29,876 nucleotides of DNA from CBFIHN01 sp965662575 (GTDB lineage Bacteria > Pseudomonadota > Gammaproteobacteria > Francisellales > CACEW01): contig CBFIHN010000019.1 in NCBI GenBank assembly GCA_965662575.1, positions 1-29,876 of the forward strand, written 5' to 3'. Shown here piece after piece: positions 16,474 through 24,502 of this stretch (its first letter is position 1; the number at the start of each line of letters is the position of its first letter). Under the pieces are notes generated by a model that had not been told where the DNA came from, did no database searches, and saw only the letters and a program-made list of their open reading frames with translations. A program made the position numbers and the translations under genes.

Positions 16474-16485
16474 CTTTTGTTCTCA

Positions 16486-18582
16486 CTAAGATTTTTGTTT
16501 AATAATTTCTTCAGCGACATTGCTTGGGACTTCAGCATATTTTTCAAACTCCATTGAGTAACTGGCACGACCTTGACTCATTGAACGCACATCAGTTGCA
16601 TAACCAAACATTTCAGCTAATGGCACGCTTGCTGTGACAATCTTACCGGCAGGACCATCTTCCATCCCACCAATAATGCCGCGACGACGGTTTAAATCAC
16701 CAATAATGTCTCCCATGTAATCTTCAGGCGTTACCACCTCAACCTTCATCATTGGCTCAAGAAGGTAAGCATTGGCTTTTTTTGCACCTTCTTTAAAACA
16801 CATAGACCCTGCAATTTTGAATGCCATCTCACTGGAGTCAACATCATGGAATGAACCGTCAAACAAGGTAACCTTAGCATCAATCAATGGATAACCAGCA
16901 ACGACACCGTTCTCCATTTGCTCCTGAACCCCTTTATCAACAGCTGGGATATATTCTTTTGGAATGACGCCACCAACAATTTCGTTGACAAATTCATAAC
17001 CTTCACCCGCTTCTTGTGGCTCAATCTTCAAGTAAACATGACCATACTGACCACGACCACCTGACTGGCGTACAAACTTCGCTTCATGTTCAACAGGCGT
17101 CCGAACAGTTTCACGATAAGCCACTTGAGGCTTACCGACATTTGCCTCAACGTTAAACTCCCGACGCATACGATCAACCAAGACATCCAAGTGGAGCTCA
17201 CCCATACCAGAAATAATAGTTTGACCAGACTCTTCATCAGTATGAACTTTAAACGATGGATCTTCTGCGGCCAGCTTACCTAAAGCAATACTCATTTTTT
17301 CTTGATCTGCTTTAGTTTTAGGCTCAACAGCAACCGAAATAACAGGCTCTGGAAATTCCATTCGCTCTAAAGTGATTTGATTATCAGGATCACACAAAGT
17401 ATCACCAGTCGTCACTTGTTTTAAGCCAATTGCCGCAGCAATATCACCCGCATAGACTTCTTTGATTTCTTCACGCTTATTTGAGTGCATCTGAACAATA
17501 CGACCGATACGCTCTTTCTTACCTTTAACCGGATTATAAACAGAGTCACCTGAACGCAACACACCAGAATAAACCCGGAAATAAGTTAAATTACCAACGA
17601 ATGGGTCAGTCGCTATCTTAAATGCTAACGCTGCAAATGGCGCCTGATCATCAGAAGGACGCTCACCCTCAGACTCATCAGGCAAAATACCTTTAATCGC
17701 AGGCACCTCATCTGGTGCCGGCAAATAATGAACCACTGCATCTAACATTGCTTGCACGCCTTTATTCTTGAATGCAGAACCACATAAAGCAATCACAATT
17801 TCGTTGCTTAATACGCGAGCACGCAAACCTTGGCGAATCTCGTCCTCTGATAAGTCACCTTCTTCAAGATATTTCTCCATCAACTCTTCGCTTGCCTCTG
17901 AAGCTGATTCAACCATTTTCTCGCGCCACTCAGCAGCAAGATCTTGCAACTCAGCAGGAATATCTTTTTCTTCGTAAGTTAAACCCTTATCCGCCTCGTT
18001 CCAGAAAATTGCCTTCATACGAATTAAATCAATAACGCCCTGAAACTCATCTTCAGCACCGATATTCAACTGAACCGGCACTGGCGTTGCACCTAAGCGC
18101 GTTTCGATTTGTGAAACCACACGCAAGAAATCCGCGCCCGCACGATCCATTTTGTTAACGAATACAATACGCGGCACACCATAGCGATCAGCTTGGCGCC
18201 ACACAGTCTCAGACTGCGGCTCAACACCAGAAGTACCACAAAAGACAACAACCGCACCATCCAGAACACGCAATGAACGCTCTACCTCAATAGTGAAATC
18301 AACGTGACCTGGCGTATCAATAATATTGAAGCGATACGGCTCTTTAAATTGCCGATCCATACCCTGCCATTGCACTGTCGTCGCTGCAGAAGTAATGGTA
18401 ATACCACGCTCTTGCTCTTGCTCCATCCAGTCCATGGTGGCCGCACCATCATGCACCTCACCAATTTTATGACTCAAACCGGTATAATACAGAACTCGCT
18501 CAGTTGTTGTCGTTTTACCCGCATCAACGTGGGCACAAATACCAATATTACGATATCGATTTAATGGGGTTGCTCTAGCCAC
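16486..18582 (-). CDS. fusA: Elongation factor G
   Basis: EF-G catalyses GTP-dependent translocation of tRNA and mRNA and acts in ribosome recycling. The 698-residue product has the G1 motif AHVDAGKTTTTERVL (about 18-32), DTPGHVDF, NKMDRAGADF and the domain IV segment GGRGQYGHV. Length and domain order are standard. It lies 26 nt after rpsG. Unusually, rpsJ rather than tuf follows it. Confidence 0.99.
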   Translation of the reverse strand: MARATPLNRYRNIGICAHVDAGKTTTTERVLYYTGLSHKIGEVHDGAATMDWMEQEQERGITITSAATTVQWQGMDRQFKEPYRFNIIDTPGHVDFTIEVERSLRVLDGAVVVFCGTSGVEPQSETVWRQADRYGVPRIVFVNKMDRAGADFLRVVSQIETRLGATPVPVQLNIGAEDEFQGVIDLIRMKAIFWNEADKGLTYEEKDIPAELQDLAAEWREKMVESASEASEELMEKYLEEGDLSEDEIRQGLRARVLSNEIVIALCGSAFKNKGVQAMLDAVVHYLPAPDEVPAIKGILPDESEGERPSDDQAPFAALAFKIATDPFVGNLTYFRVYSGVLRSGDSVYNPVKGKKERIGRIVQMHSNKREEIKEVYAGDIAAAIGLKQVTTGDTLCDPDNQITLERMEFPEPVISVAVEPKTKADQEKMSIALGKLAAEDPSFKVHTDEESGQTIISGMGELHLDVLVDRMRREFNVEANVGKPQVAYRETVRTPVEHEAKFVRQSGGRGQYGHVYLKIEPQEAGEGYEFVNEIVGGVIPKEYIPAVDKGVQEQMENGVVAGYPLIDAKVTLFDGSFHDVDSSEMAFKIAGSMCFKEGAKKANAYLLEPMMKVEVVTPEDYMGDIIGDLNRRRGIIGGMEDGPAGKIVTASVPLAEMFGYATDVRSMSQGRASYSMEFEKYAEVPSNVAEEIIKQKS

Positions 18583-18608
18583 TCGCCTTATCCTCTAATA
18601 TAAAATAA

Positions 18609-19085
18609 TTACCAACGATAATGAGCGAAGGCTTTGTTGGCCTCTGCCATTTTATGTGTATCTTCACGCTTCTTGACTGCTGACCCACGACCTTCCAACG
18701 CTTCTAAAATTTCGTTACCCAGACGTAGCGCCATCGATTTTTCTTTGCGCTTACGTGAAGCGTCAATCAACCACCGCATGGCCAAGGTTGTACTACGTGC
18801 TGGACGAACTTCAACCGGCACCTGATAAGTTGCGCCACCCACACGGCGAGACTTCACCTCAACCATTGGACGAATGGCATTCAAGGCTTCCTCGAATTTC
18901 TCTAATGCATTCTTGCCCGCTGACAGCTTTTCTTTCATGAAATCTAGCGCATCGTAAACGATACGCTCAGCGATAGATTTCTTACCATCCAACATTAATT
19001 GGTTGACAAATTTAGTTAGCATCTGGCTACCATAAACTGGATCTGGCAGCACATCACGCTTCGGGACTTCTCTTCTTCTTGGCAT
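18609..19085 (-). CDS. rpsG: 30S ribosomal protein S7
   Basis: S7 initiates 30S head assembly. The 158-residue product starts MPRRREVPKRDVLPDPVYGS and shows RVGGATYQVPVEVRPARSTT. In E. coli S7 represses the str operon by binding an intercistronic region of roughly 100 nt between rpsL and rpsG. Here that gap is only 16 nt, so that mechanism cannot act in the same form. Confidence 0.99.
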   Translation of the reverse strand: MPRRREVPKRDVLPDPVYGSQMLTKFVNQLMLDGKKSIAERIVYDALDFMKEKLSAGKNALEKFEEALNAIRPMVEVKSRRVGGATYQVPVEVRPARSTTLAMRWLIDASRKRKEKSMALRLGNEILEALEGRGSAVKKREDTHKMAEANKAFAHYRW

Positions 19086-19101
19086 AATGATTTCCTAGAA
19101 A

Positions 19102-19473
19102 TTATTTAGGACGCTTAGCGCCGTATTTTGAACGACCTTGCTTACGATCAGACACACCTGATGTATCTAGGCTACCGCGAACGGTATGATAGCGAACACC
19201 TGGCAAATCCTTTACACGACCGCCACGAATTAACACAACTGAATGCTCTTGCAAGTTATGTCCTTCACCACCAATATAGCTAGTAACCTCAAAACCGTTG
19301 GTTAAACGCACACGAGCCACTTTACGCATCGCAGAGTTTGGCTTCTTCGGCGTTGTCGTATAGACGCGGGTACACACCCCCCGTCTTTGTGGGCAAGATT
19401 CTAGCGCCGGCACATTGGTCTTAGCTCGCTTAACTTGACGAGGACGACGCACTAACTGGTTAATAGTTGGCAT
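19102..19473 (-). CDS. rpsL: 30S ribosomal protein S12
   Basis: S12 lies at the decoding centre. The 123-residue product starts MPTINQLVRRPRQVKRAKTN. It carries the wild-type lysines in TTPKKPNSA and GGRVKDLPG whose changes give streptomycin resistance elsewhere, so the sequence predicts a sensitive allele. It is the first gene of the str operon, preceded by a GGAG Shine-Dalgarno and a strong promoter. Confidence 0.99.
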   Translation of the reverse strand: MPTINQLVRRPRQVKRAKTNVPALESCPQRRGVCTRVYTTTPKKPNSAMRKVARVRLTNGFEVTSYIGGEGHNLQEHSVVLIRGGRVKDLPGVRYHTVRGSLDTSGVSDRKQGRSKYGAKRPK

Positions 19474-19555
19474 TCACAGCTCCGTAGTGTTTATCAATAA
19501 AATAGCCCGCCGCAGAAGTTCACTTCCCCACAGCCCGGCATCAAACTGGCGCACG

Positions 19556-19584
19556 ATTATATAGAACAGACACTCTTGGGTCAA
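19556..19584 (-). promoter_or_regulatory. Strong sigma70 promoter of the str operon
   Basis: On the minus strand TTGACC (19579-19584), a 17-nt spacer and a perfect TATAAT (19556-19561) stand about 83 nt before the rpsL start. This is close to consensus, as expected for a ribosomal-protein operon. Confidence 0.85.
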
Positions 19585-19592
19585 GAAAATTA

Positions 19593-19612
19593 AAGACCCA
19601 TATCTGGGCCTT
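19593..19612 (-). terminator. Probable terminator of the small orphan gene
   Basis: AAGGCCCA and TGGGTCTT form an 8-bp stem with one G-U pair around a GATA loop, followed on the minus strand by TTAATTTT. The U tract is interrupted, so efficiency may be modest. It separates the 63-residue gene from the str promoter. Confidence 0.5.
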
Positions 19613-19762
19613 CCGTATTAAAATTTAATCTGTCATCGCGCGCGCAGCGCACCCTCGGACGTTGGAGGCAGTTTCTAAAACACAACTGATGTCAAACAAA
19701 CTATCGAGTACACTAGAACCTAGCAAGGCTACTTGACTTTATGAGCAATTATCATACACGAC

Positions 19763-19954
19763 TCAAAGGCTATTAATTTCATTACCCCCGCAAGCAGCAT
19801 TATGAATGTCTGATAGCTGCTCTACAGAGAGTCTCTCCAAGACAGCTGTCAGGTTATCATTCAAGAATACCTGGTGCTCACCCTCCAAAGTAAAACCACG
19901 TAATCCATCGCGGGTTTGATCGAATATGATATTAATTAGTTCAGAACGACTCAT
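19763..19954 (-). CDS. Small hypothetical protein, 63 residues
   Basis: I do not recognise this protein. It starts MSRSELINIIFDQTRDGLRG, continues with a short charged middle part and an LERLSVEQLSDIHNA helix, and ends CGGNEINSL. It has no signal peptide or membrane segment. A strong AGGAGG lies 6 nt before the ATG, which is good evidence that it is translated. It sits alone between gltX (divergent) and rpsL, with its own terminator-like hairpin, and is preceded by a six-codon ORF. Confidence 0.65.
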   Translation of the reverse strand: MSRSELINIIFDQTRDGLRGFTLEGEHQVFLNDNLTAVLERLSVEQLSDIHNAACGGNEINSL

Positions 19955-19970
19955 CCCCTTCCTCCTCTCA

Positions 19971-19991
19971 TTAACGCTTCCAAAGCATCAT
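19971..19991 (-). other. Six-codon upstream ORF (MMLWKR), possible leader peptide
   Basis: An AAGGAGA Shine-Dalgarno (19998-20004) stands 6 nt before ATGATG. The ORF encodes six residues and ends TAATG, 17 nt before the AGGAGG-driven start region of the 63-residue gene. It may be a leader peptide or chance. The same DNA also resembles a TTGTTG-N17-TATATA promoter, and the two readings exclude each other. Confidence 0.3.
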
Positions 19992-20112
19992 ATATAATCT
20001 CCTTCACCAACCACAACAAAACTCATAATAAAATATTTTAACCGAAACTAAAAACTATATTAAACAATAGGTTAAATAAAGTTACTGATTAAATTACACG
20101 CGCTTCAATGTT

Positions 20113-20118
20113 TATAAT
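20113..20118 (+). promoter_or_regulatory. Possible -10 box of gltX
   Basis: A perfect TATAAT lies about 70 nt before the gltX ATG. No good -35 box is found 16-18 nt upstream, so this is a tentative call in AT-rich DNA. Confidence 0.3.
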
Positions 20119-20189
20119 TAGAAAAGTCTAGCGGGCAAATCCAATTCACAGTAGAATAGAAAACCAAACATCACAATACCAACACTTGT

Positions 20190-21608
20190 ATGACCATCTG
20201 CACTCGATTTCCTCCCAGCCCCACTGGTGATCTTCACATTGGTGGCGTACGTACGGCTTTATTTTCATGGCTTTATGCGAAAAAACATCACGGTCAATTC
20301 ATCTTACGTATTGAGGATACCGATCGTGAGCGCTCAACTGAGTCATCTGTACAGGCCATTTTAGAGGGCATGAAATGGCTTGGTCTTAACCATGACCAAG
20401 GGCCTTTTTTCCAAACACAGCGTTTTGATCGTTACCACCAGGTGATAGAACAGCTCATGGCCAGTGGTCATGCTTATCGTTGCTATTGCTCAAAGGAACG
20501 ATTGGATAACTTGCGCGCTCAACAAATGGCAGACAAACACAAACCACGTTATGACGGCCACTGCCGCGATCAATCACAGCAAAACACGAGCAAACCACAC
20601 GTCATTCGCTTCAAAAACCCTCACAATGGCTCGGTCAGCTGGGATGATTCAATCAAAGGCCAAATCACCATTGATAACCGCGAGCTTGATGACTTAATTA
20701 TTCAGCGCTCTGATGGCAGCCCCACTTACAACCTCACCGTTGTCGTTGATGATTGGGATATGGAAATCACTCATGTTTTACGCGGTGACGACCATATTAA
20801 TAACACACCAAGACAAATCAATTTACTCAAAGCTTTAGGGGCAAATATTCCGCAGTATGGCCATATTCCGATGATTTTAGGTGAGGATGGTAAACGCCTA
20901 TCAAAGCGCCATGGCGCGCTGAGCATTATGGCATATAAAAAATGTGGCTATCTCCCTCAAGCTTTACTCAATTACCTTGTCCGCCTGGGCTGGTCGTGTG
21001 GTGATCAAGAATTTTTTTCTCTTGAACAAATGATTGAAAAATTTTCACTGGAACATATCAACCGCTCACCCGCAGCATTGAATCTTGAGAAACTCAAGTG
21101 GCTTAATCAACACTATATCAAAACCCTACCGGTTGACATGGTAAAACAACAGGCAGAACCCTTATTTAAGCAACAGAATATTGAGCTTAATGACGGCCCT
21201 GAACTCGAGGCGCTAATCTCTTTATTCTCAGAACGTGTTCACACACTGACAGAGCTGGTTGATCAGACGAGTTATTTCTTCCAACCTATCGAGACCTACG
21301 ACGAAAAAGCAAAGAAAAAGCATTTAAGCCACAAGGCAATTGCCCCACTAGAACGGCTACAACAAAAACTACCGCAACTCATCGATTGGCACGCTCAGGC
21401 TATTCATCAAGCCATTATTGAAACCACAGAGACCCTTGAAATTAGCATGGGCAAAGTGGGCATGCCACTGCGCGTTGCCATTACTGGCGGCAGCAATTCC
21501 CCCGCAATTGACCAAGTCGCTGAACTGCTAGGCAAAAAAAAAGTGCTTTCCCGAATCGAAAAAGCACTGTCATTGATTCAATTAGAATCAGATACTGAAC
21601 CTTCTTAA
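20190..21608 (+). CDS. gltX: Glutamyl-tRNA synthetase
   Basis: This class I synthetase charges tRNA-Glu with glutamate. The 472-residue product has the HIGH-type motif HIGG (16-19), the KMSKS-type motif KRLSKR (235-240) and the family start RFPPSPTGDLHIGG. The zinc-site region keeps Cys98, Cys100 and Cys125. The expected His127 is Asp, with a His at 124 instead. The Shine-Dalgarno is weak. It converges with minE. The non-discriminating form charging tRNA-Gln cannot be excluded from sequence alone. Confidence 0.97.
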   Translation: MTICTRFPPSPTGDLHIGGVRTALFSWLYAKKHHGQFILRIEDTDRERSTESSVQAILEGMKWLGLNHDQGPFFQTQRFDRYHQVIEQLMASGHAYRCYCSKERLDNLRAQQMADKHKPRYDGHCRDQSQQNTSKPHVIRFKNPHNGSVSWDDSIKGQITIDNRELDDLIIQRSDGSPTYNLTVVVDDWDMEITHVLRGDDHINNTPRQINLLKALGANIPQYGHIPMILGEDGKRLSKRHGALSIMAYKKCGYLPQALLNYLVRLGWSCGDQEFFSLEQMIEKFSLEHINRSPAALNLEKLKWLNQHYIKTLPVDMVKQQAEPLFKQQNIELNDGPELEALISLFSERVHTLTELVDQTSYFFQPIETYDEKAKKKHLSHKAIAPLERLQQKLPQLIDWHAQAIHQAIIETTETLEISMGKVGMPLRVAITGGSNSPAIDQVAELLGKKKVLSRIEKALSLIQLESDTEPS

Positions 21609-21671
21609 TGGATTCATATTCAGCGAGATACCTAACAAAAAATTACAGATCATCCACAACAATGTGATAAG

Positions 21672-21741
21672 ACATCATGCCCCCTCTGCAAAGAAAAGGA
21701 TTCAAACATAAAAACCAACATCCTACTTTCGCGGGGATAAC
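21672..21741. repeat. Decayed copy of the palindromic intergenic repeat
   Basis: Arms around CATGCCCC and GGGGATAAC are imperfectly complementary and resemble the element at 11097-11158, with small insertions. It lies between the convergent genes gltX and minE and might act as a bidirectional terminator. Confidence 0.4.
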
Positions 21742-21788
21742 AGCAGAGTCATCTACTCAGCCATCTAGGTATACCAACTAAAATCAGA

Positions 21789-22085
21789 TTACGCCTCGGC
21801 TTTCACCTGTGATTTTTTCGCTGCCGCTCTCATTGCAGCCTTTGGCAAGGTAACATTAAGTTCAAGAATTGAACAATCACCTTTTTTATCGAAATCTACT
21901 TGCACTTGCTCACGGTCAACTTTAACGTATTTAGCAATGACACCCATGATTTCTTGCTGTAGCTTAGGCAAGTAATCAGGCGTCTCAGCCTGGGCATGCT
22001 CATGAGATAAAATAAGCTGTAAACGCTCTTTGGCAATGGAAGCAGACTTTTCTTCTTTAGCGAACAAACCTTTAAGCCATTTCAT
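21789..22085 (-). CDS. minE: Cell division topological specificity factor MinE
   Basis: MinE stimulates the MinD ATPase and drives pole-to-pole oscillation that places the division site. I chose the ATG at 22085, which gives 98 residues beginning MKWLKGLFAKEEKSASIAKE, with a membrane-binding amphipathic start and a GGAGG Shine-Dalgarno. The longer in-frame reading from 22136 lies mostly inside minD. The MinD-binding segment (AKERLQLILSHE) and the C-terminal topological domain are present. It overlaps minD by 14 nt. Confidence 0.96.
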   Translation of the reverse strand: MKWLKGLFAKEEKSASIAKERLQLILSHEHAQAETPDYLPKLQQEIMGVIAKYVKVDREQVQVDFDKKGDCSILELNVTLPKAAMRAAAKKSQVKAEA

Positions 22086-22902
22086 TTGCTTTCCTCCGCT
22101 TAAACAAACGTTGTAACAAACCTTGCTTCTCAGCACTTAAGAAACGGTGTGGACGATCTTCACCCAAAAAGCGCTCAACCATATCTAAATACGCTTGGCC
22201 TGCATCACTCTCTGTATCTAAACTCACTGGCGTACCAGAATTTGAGGCTTTAAGCACAGCTTTAGACTCCGGAATCACACCCAATAGAGGAATCGATAAA
22301 ATTTCTTGCACATCATCAACACTGAGCATATCACCCCGCTCGACACGTTCTGGTGAATAGCGAGTAAGCAATAAATGCTCTTTAATTTTTTCTTGACCAT
22401 CTTCAGCACGCTGGCTCTTACTTGAGAGCACACCCAAAATACGGTCAGAATCTCGCACCGAAGAAACTTCCGGGTTAGTCACCACAATCGCTTCATCAGC
22501 AAAATACATGGCCAGATAAGCACCACGCTCAATACCTGCCGGTGAGTCACAAACTATATAATCAAAGTCTTTACCCAACTCTGTCAGCACTTGAGCAACA
22601 CCTTCTTTTGTCAGGGCATCTTTATCACGTGTTTGTGAAGCGGGTAAAATATAGAGCTGATCAACACGCTTATCTTTGATCAGGGTTTGACTCAAGTTTG
22701 CTTCACCTTGAGTCACATTGATCAAATCATAAACGACACGGCGCTCACACCCCATAATCAGATCTAGGTTACGCAAACCCACATCAAAATCGATAACAAC
22801 TGTCTTAAACCCTTTTAATGCCAATGCAGTTGCAAAAGCGGCACTGGTTGTTGTTTTACCAACCCCTCCCTTGCCTGACGTGACAACGACGATTTTTGCC
22901 AT
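22072..22902 (-). CDS. minD: Septum site-determining ATPase MinD
   Basis: MinD binds the membrane in its ATP form and recruits MinC. The 276-residue product has the deviant Walker A motif GKGGVGKTT (10-18) with the signature Lys11, a DFDVGLRNLDLIMG switch segment and a C-terminal amphipathic membrane-targeting helix (KQGLLQRLFKRR). The end overlaps the minE start, which couples their translation. Confidence 0.99.
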   Translation of the reverse strand: MAKIVVVTSGKGGVGKTTTSAAFATALALKGFKTVVIDFDVGLRNLDLIMGCERRVVYDLINVTQGEANLSQTLIKDKRVDQLYILPASQTRDKDALTKEGVAQVLTELGKDFDYIVCDSPAGIERGAYLAMYFADEAIVVTNPEVSSVRDSDRILGVLSSKSQRAEDGQEKIKEHLLLTRYSPERVERGDMLSVDDVQEILSIPLLGVIPESKAVLKASNSGTPVSLDTESDAGQAYLDMVERFLGEDRPHRFLSAEKQGLLQRLFKRRKANEMA

Positions 22903-22941
22903 TGTTTTTATCCCCTTATGAAAATCTAATATTTTTCAACA

Positions 22942-23673
22942 TTATAACGAAGTAATGACCATTTGACTATCATCAAGATACAGCTGCCATGGACCACCGT
23001 CTTGATGCAGCGACATATCTTCAAAAATTTTGTACTGCCCTGCAATTGATACAAGCTCTGCATCGAGCTTATGGCAAAAGATACGGGCACGATGATTGCC
23101 ATTAACTCCTGCCAAAGCACGACCACGCAAAGTACCGTAAACATGAATATTACCATCGGCAAGCAATTCAGCCCCCGGGCTGACTGACGAAACAACCACC
23201 AAATCACCTCCTTGAACGTATACCTGCTGGCCTGAACGAATCGGCGTGGTAATCAGACGTGAACCGATATCTGATACCAAAGTAGATTGCTGATCAATCT
23301 GAGGAGCACCAGCATCTGGGTCACTTGTTTGCTTAACACTTTTCTTTGCTTTATCTCCAGCTTGTGGCGGGTCAATCATCGTCGCAAAACCGGCGGCCTG
23401 CGCAGGCACTTGCATTGCATCACTACCCCCACGAATGCCGACTGGAATAAGGTGATTTTGACGTAAAACATCATTGAGTTTCAAAAAATCCAACTCATCA
23501 GCACGCTCATCAAGGCTTTTCAAATCGACAACAATTGGCGCATATTGAAAAAATTTTGGTGCTAACTTAATTTTTTCAGCCAAATCGTCGGCCAGCTTTT
23601 TTAAATCCCCCGTATGCAGTTGTAATACACTCAGGGTAAACAAACTGCCTTTTAACTGAAAACTAGATTCCAT
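22942..23673 (-). CDS. minC: Septum site-determining protein MinC
   Basis: MinC blocks FtsZ assembly away from mid-cell. The 243-residue product has an N-terminal FtsZ-inhibiting domain (about 5-105), a variable linker and a C-terminal beta-helix domain (about 140-240) with PIRSGQQVYVQGGDLVVVSS, which binds MinD. It lies 39 nt before minD. Confidence 0.97.
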   Translation of the reverse strand: MESSFQLKGSLFTLSVLQLHTGDLKKLADDLAEKIKLAPKFFQYAPIVVDLKSLDERADELDFLKLNDVLRQNHLIPVGIRGGSDAMQVPAQAAGFATMIDPPQAGDKAKKSVKQTSDPDAGAPQIDQQSTLVSDIGSRLITTPIRSGQQVYVQGGDLVVVSSVSPGAELLADGNIHVYGTLRGRALAGVNGNHRARIFCHKLDAELVSIAGQYKIFEDMSLHQDGGPWQLYLDDSQMVITSL

Positions 23674-23716
23674 AAAACATCAATCCCACTTAATAAAGTT
23701 TTTTGTACAGACGCAA

Positions 23717-24406
23717 CTAACGCGCCTCAACTATTCGCCAATATGCTACCTGAACCAAGCATAAGGTATAAGGTATAATAAACGCATTAACAAAAATCGT
23801 CAGCGCACGATCAACCCCAACAAGATTTTTCAGCATGCCCTGGCTCAACGAGAAAATTAACAAATTGGGCATAATCGTCAGTACCAAGCTTAAAAACACC
23901 AAACCCAAGACCATAAAAAAGTTCGCTTTCACAAAGGAGACACTACTAATCAATGCCGGAAGTGCTCGTTGCTGCCTAAATAAAATCAACGGCTGATAAA
24001 AGTAAAATAATGTCGCCACCAAGGCACCCGGGATAATAAATAAGCGCAAGCCCCAAGCAAATAAAAAGGAGAAGACAATCCCAGCAATGACTAAATGCCA
24101 CAGACGATGAAACACCAGATTAATAGCTAATTTGAGTGAATTATCTTTTTGATTTAAGAGCCCTAAAATTAATGCAGAAGCCAATACTGATAACAACATG
24201 ACAACCACTAAAAAAACGACTGTCGTCACGGTCAACGGCACACTAACTGAACCTTGTTCAACATTAACTAATGGCAAAGAAATGGTTAAAATCTCGCGAA
24301 TAATTCCTAAAATAAAAGCTATTAGGAAAATAATTTTTAGCTTATGGCGATACAACACCCAAGCTTGCTGCAAAACTTGTGCGACGGATAATTTTTCATT
24401 CATCAA
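23717..24406 (-). CDS. Multi-pass inner membrane protein, possibly YciC/UPF0259-like
   Basis: The 229-residue product has about six hydrophobic segments (near residues 22-45, 58-85, 105-125, 126-145, 160-185 and 200-222) and a short cytosolic N-terminus with VLQQAWVLYRHKLKIIFLI. This layout recalls YciC/UPF0259-type proteins, but the match is by impression only and no function is known to me. It lies between lysS and minC with gaps of 96 and 43 nt, so it may be co-transcribed with the min genes. The second ATG codon could equally be the start. Confidence 0.8.
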   Translation of the reverse strand: MMNEKLSVAQVLQQAWVLYRHKLKIIFLIAFILGIIREILTISLPLVNVEQGSVSVPLTVTTVVFLVVVMLLSVLASALILGLLNQKDNSLKLAINLVFHRLWHLVIAGIVFSFLFAWGLRLFIIPGALVATLFYFYQPLILFRQQRALPALISSVSFVKANFFMVLGLVFLSLVLTIMPNLLIFSLSQGMLKNLVGVDRALTIFVNAFIIPYTLCLVQVAYWRIVEAR

Positions 24407-24502
24407 CTTAAAACCCTACGGCTAATATTTACCAAAGGAAGCGGCCGTTTCACTTCTCTTAAGTCGCCCTCACGCGGTTTTTCCACGTCGGCGGAATATG
24501 AT

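Larger units (their letters stand above)
19474..19762. other. Intergenic region upstream of rpsL
   Basis: This 289-nt gap contains the str promoter (19556-19584), a terminator-like hairpin just upstream of it (19593-19612) and a GC-rich patch around 19635-19660. I see no gene in it. Confidence 0.6.

Noticed and set aside
16474..16485. Possible remnant of tuf between fusA and rpsJ
   Set aside because: Only 12 nt separate the two genes, so no tuf remnant can be present.
19635..19660. GC-rich patch of alternating CG near 19640
   Set aside because: It is short, has no consistent stem or known motif, and no function can be supported.
22086..22136. Upstream start for MinE
   Set aside because: The added residues lie within minD and precede the conserved MKWL start, which has a good GGAGG.
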